DNA of 64,000 nucleotides from Martinezella lusitana (GTDB lineage: Bacteria > Pseudomonadota > Alphaproteobacteria > Rhizobiales > Rhizobiaceae), in the NCBI RefSeq assembly GCF_900094565.1, contig NZ_FMAF01000008.1, positions 62,001-126,000 on the forward strand, given 5' to 3'. The notes under the pieces were generated by a model. It did no database searches. It was not told the DNA's origin and saw nothing but the letters and a program-made list of their open reading frames with translations. The translations under genes and the position numbers were made by a program. Below are positions 61,788 to 64,000 of this stretch, piece by piece. Each line of letters opens with the position of its first letter. Positions within the stretch are counted from its first letter, which is position 1.

Positions 61788-62905
61788 TTCGGCACCCAGC
61801 GGCTGAAGAGGGAGGTGGAAAGCGCCCTGCCGGGCGTGCTGCCGTCGAGGCCGGCCTCGCGGATGACCAACTCGCCGGATTCGACGACACCGCCGGCGCC
61901 GCGCATGGTCTCGCGCATCAATTCATGGATCGAATAGAAGCTGGCGCGGATCGAATAGGCCGTCAGCACCAGCCCGAGCGCCTTCGGCGACAGGATCTCG
62001 CGGCAGATATCGAGCATCAAGGGCAGATGCTCGAAAAGATGCCACACCTCGCCGTTCGGGCCACGGCCGAATTTGGGCGGGTCGGTGAGAATGATGTCGT
62101 ATTTGTTGCCCCGCCGCTCCTCGCGCAGGATGAACTTCATCGCATCCTCGCAGATCCAGCGGATCGGCAGCTTTTCCATGCGGCCCAGGGCCTGGTTTTC
62201 CCGCGCCCAGCCGATTGCCTTCTTGGAGGCATCGACATGGGTCACCTCCGCGCCGGCCGCAGCGGCGACCAGAGAAGCAACGCCGGTATAGCCGAAGAGG
62301 TTCAGGACCTTCAGCGGCCGTTTCGCCGCCTCGGCCTGTTCCTTCATCCAGGCCCAGTGAACGATCTGCTCGGGAAAGACACCGACATGGCGGAATGCGG
62401 TGAAGCGGCCGAGAAAATCGACGCCGAGCAACTGCAGCGGCCAGGTTTCGCCCAACGCCTCGCGCGGGAACCGCCAGCGGCCCATGCCATCCTCGTCGGT
62501 ATCGCCGGTGAATACGGCATCGGCATTGTCCCAGACATGCGAGGCTAGCGACGGCTGCCACAGCGCCTGCGCCTCCGGCCGAACGATGCGATACGGGCCA
62601 TATTGCTCGAGCTTCAGTGCGTTGCCGCTGTCGATCAGATGGAAATCCCCGGCGCCCAACGATTCCAGGATGACCGGCACACGCTCCGGCGGTCGCTCGC
62701 CATTTCTCACGATCAGCGGGCGCTCAGGCGCCGCAACCGTGGAGGCGGCGGTACGCGGTTCGGTAATCCGCTCGCCACGGTCACGCGATGCTGACATTTT
62801 GCCGCCTGTCTTGACGGGCGTATCGCGTCGCGCCTCCGGGCGGGGCTTTGCGCCAGGGCCGCCCGCAGCTTTCTGACCGGGCCGGCGTTCCTTCTGTTTC
62901 ACCAT
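61784..62905 (-). CDS. Class I SAM-dependent RNA methyltransferase (RlmI/RlmK-like)
   Basis: About 373 residues. The first 60 are Lys/Arg/Pro/Gly-rich and look disordered. The methyltransferase domain has motif I Val-Leu-Asn-Leu-Phe-Gly-Tyr-Thr-Gly-Val-Ala and motif IV Leu-Thr-Asp-Pro-Pro-Lys-Phe-Gly-Arg-Gly-Pro-Asn-Gly, as in 23S rRNA m5C or m7G enzymes of the YccW group. A PUA domain is not obvious. I start at 62905; in-frame upstream sequence lacks any family character. Its end overlaps the SpoU gene (ATGA). Confidence 0.88.
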   Translation of the reverse strand: MVKQKERRPGQKAAGGPGAKPRPEARRDTPVKTGGKMSASRDRGERITEPRTAASTVAAPERPLIVRNGERPPERVPVILESLGAGDFHLIDSGNALKLEQYGPYRIVRPEAQALWQPSLASHVWDNADAVFTGDTDEDGMGRWRFPREALGETWPLQLLGVDFLGRFTAFRHVGVFPEQIVHWAWMKEQAEAAKRPLKVLNLFGYTGVASLVAAAAGAEVTHVDASKKAIGWARENQALGRMEKLPIRWICEDAMKFILREERRGNKYDIILTDPPKFGRGPNGEVWHLFEHLPLMLDICREILSPKALGLVLTAYSIRASFYSIHELMRETMRGAGGVVESGELVIREAGLDGSTPGRALSTSLFSRWVPK

Positions 62906-63017
62906 GCTTGTCTCGAAATTGATATGAGCGTGCAAATAGCATCTGACCGCCACTTGGCAAAGCGCTTTCCGATCTGCGATGATCCATGCACAAAATGTCA
63001 CATTGGGAGGATTGCAC

Positions 63018-63470
63018 ATGGACATGACCGGCGAGGAGCGGATCACGGCACCCAGGGACACCGTGTGGGCGGCGCTGAACAACCCTGATATCCTCAGGCA
63101 GTGCATTCCCGGCTGTGAGAGCCTGGAATGGGTCTCCCCGACCGAACTGACGGCAAAGGTGAAATTGAAGATCGGCCCGGTTTCCGCATCGTTCAGCGGC
63201 GACGTGACGCTCTCCAACATCAATGCTCCGGAAAGCTACACGATCTCGGGCGAAGGAAAGGGCGGGATCGCCGGTTTTGCCAAAGGCGGAGCCGACGTCG
63301 TGCTGAAGGAAGACGGCAACGAGACGATCCTTCATTACGAGGCCAAGGCACAGGTCGGAGGCAAGATTGCGCAGCTTGGTTCGCGGCTGGTCGATTCCAG
63401 CGCCAAGAAGCTTGCGCAGCAGTTTTTTTCCGATTTCACCGCAGCGATCAACGGTCAGGCCAGCGCCTGA
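63018..63470 (+). CDS. CoxG-like SRPBCC-fold protein
   Basis: About 150 residues of the SRPBCC/CoxG family: Glu-Glu-Arg-Ile-Thr-Ala-Pro-Arg-Asp-Thr-Val-Trp-Ala-Ala-Leu-Asn-Asn-Pro-Asp-Ile-Leu, Cys-Ile-Pro-Gly-Cys-Glu-Ser-Leu, and Gly-Lys-Ile-Ala-Gln-Leu-Gly-Ser-Arg-Leu-Val. CoxG binds lipids and anchors CO dehydrogenase to the membrane or supports its assembly, but no CO dehydrogenase gene is present here. GGGAGG lies 7 bases before the ATG. It is divergent from the methyltransferase. Confidence 0.87.
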   Translation: MDMTGEERITAPRDTVWAALNNPDILRQCIPGCESLEWVSPTELTAKVKLKIGPVSASFSGDVTLSNINAPESYTISGEGKGGIAGFAKGGADVVLKEDGNETILHYEAKAQVGGKIAQLGSRLVDSSAKKLAQQFFSDFTAAINGQASA

Positions 63471-63507
63471 TTGCCGTTGACATTTTTGACGCCCATATAA
63501 TCCGCTC

Positions 63508-63966
63508 ATGATATCGAGATCAGAGACTTGGACCATCCGGCCGGCGCGGGAGCAGGATATGCCGCCTCTTGCCGAGATCTATCTGCGCGTGCGCCGGGAA
63601 ACATTCCTCTGGGTCGATCCCGGTCGTTTCAGCCTTGAGGACCTTGCCATCCATACAACGGGCGAGCGCCTGTTCGTCTGCGAAGACGTGCACGGCATGA
63701 TCGCGGGTTTCGCGGCGATCTGGGAGCCGGATGATTTCATCCACATGCTGTACATTCTCCCGGCCTTCCAGGGCCACGGCGCGGGAAAGGCCCTGCTGAC
63801 CGCGCTCCCGGACTGGAAAAGCCGCCACTACCGGCTGAAGTGCCTGGTCAAAAATACGCGTGCGATGGCCTTCTATCAGGCAATGGGCTTCGAAATCATC
63901 GGCGACGGCGCCTCGGCGGAAGGCGATTACAAAGAGATGCGGCTCGGCAACAGCCGGTCATTTTGA
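63508..63966 (+). CDS. GNAT-family N-acetyltransferase
   Basis: A 152-residue acetyltransferase with the GNAT A motif Ile-Leu-Pro-Ala-Phe-Gln-Gly-His-Gly-Ala-Gly-Lys-Ala-Leu and the B motif Asn-Thr-Arg-Ala-Met-Ala-Phe-Tyr-Gln-Ala-Met-Gly-Phe. The substrate cannot be predicted. It follows the CoxG-like gene after 37 bases in the same direction and ends close to the right edge of the window. Confidence 0.88.
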   Translation: MISRSETWTIRPAREQDMPPLAEIYLRVRRETFLWVDPGRFSLEDLAIHTTGERLFVCEDVHGMIAGFAAIWEPDDFIHMLYILPAFQGHGAGKALLTALPDWKSRHYRLKCLVKNTRAMAFYQAMGFEIIGDGASAEGDYKEMRLGNSRSF

Positions 63967-64000
63967 CGGGAGCTGTCCGGCGATCTGCTCGGCGCGTGTG
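63958..64000 (-). CDS. Possible C-terminal end of a gene beyond the window
   Basis: On the minus strand an open frame entering from the right edge reads Arg-Ala-Glu-Gln-Ile-Ala-Gly-Gln-Leu-Pro-Ser-Lys and stops at TGA (63960-63958). The composition is protein-like, and the genes would be convergent with a 9-base overlap. Only 13 codons are visible, so the product cannot be named. Confidence 0.35.
   Translation of the reverse strand, partial: TRAEQIAGQLPSK

Noticed and set aside
62906..63223. 106-residue N-terminal extension of the class I RNA methyltransferase
   Set aside because: It is antisense to the CoxG-like gene and upstream of a natural start with family-like basic sequence.

Overview
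The window looks like chromosomal DNA of a fast-growing rhizobium (Rhizobium/Agrobacterium/Sinorhizobium group). It is visibly GC-rich. Gene content and order support this: rpmH-rnpA-yidC-yihA-argB, dapD-dapE, def-fmt-truA, lnt-praR-metK-trmB, a Mur/Fur regulator inside a miaB-tsaB housekeeping run, and glnD-mutS next to a malic enzyme of the Tme type and an OlsB-type ornithine-lipid acyltransferase. No phage, transposase, CRISPR or plasmid backbone was seen. Placement is by recognition of protein families and gene order, not by database search.

Layout. 1-1787 holds the end of a MarR regulator overlapping a DHA2 drug exporter, followed by tRNA-Arg(ACG) on the minus strand. 2117-5817 carries a sensor kinase and a chemoreceptor. 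6082-8636 is rpmH-rnpA-yidC with a good housekeeping promoter and a terminator. 8709-13379 is accessory DNA around yihA: an AraC/GyrI regulator with a secreted hydrolase, and an ECF sigma, anti-sigma and fasciclin cluster. 13560-20917 has argB, a PEP-mutase-like enzyme, a HAD nucleotidase, a secreted EF-hand protein, a LOG-family protein, dapD, dapE and a membrane protein. 20947-24050 is def-fmt-truA split by a FitAB/VapBC toxin-antitoxin pair. 24237-30930 has rmuC, ribokinase, a second chemoreceptor, a nucleoside hydrolase and a heat-shock unit.

31104-53047 is one long block of minus-strand genes with short gaps or 4-base overlaps: trmB, metK, praR, lnt, a CorC-like CBS protein, ybeY, phoH, miaB, an acyltransferase, mur, rimI, tsaB, a NifU-type protein, a universal stress protein, trpS, murJ, glnD, a small orphan and mutS. 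53161-57821 has the malic enzyme, an unusual class III nucleotidyl cyclase and olsB. 58074-62905 is a hybrid kinase, lspA and two RNA methyltransferases. The end holds a CoxG-like protein and a GNAT acetyltransferase.

The most interesting signals are regulatory. They are a sigma-32-like promoter followed by a ROSE-like RNA thermometer before the small heat-shock gene, a PhoB-type box before olsB, an ECF-type promoter (TGAAAC-N17-CGTA) before the fasciclin gene, and a perfect 25-bp palindrome at the toxin-antitoxin promoter. The toxin carries Asn where its family normally has a catalytic Asp. I did not find a clearly new multi-gene defence or metabolic system. The best candidates for something undescribed are the Cys4 cyclase and the sigma/anti-sigma/fasciclin island.
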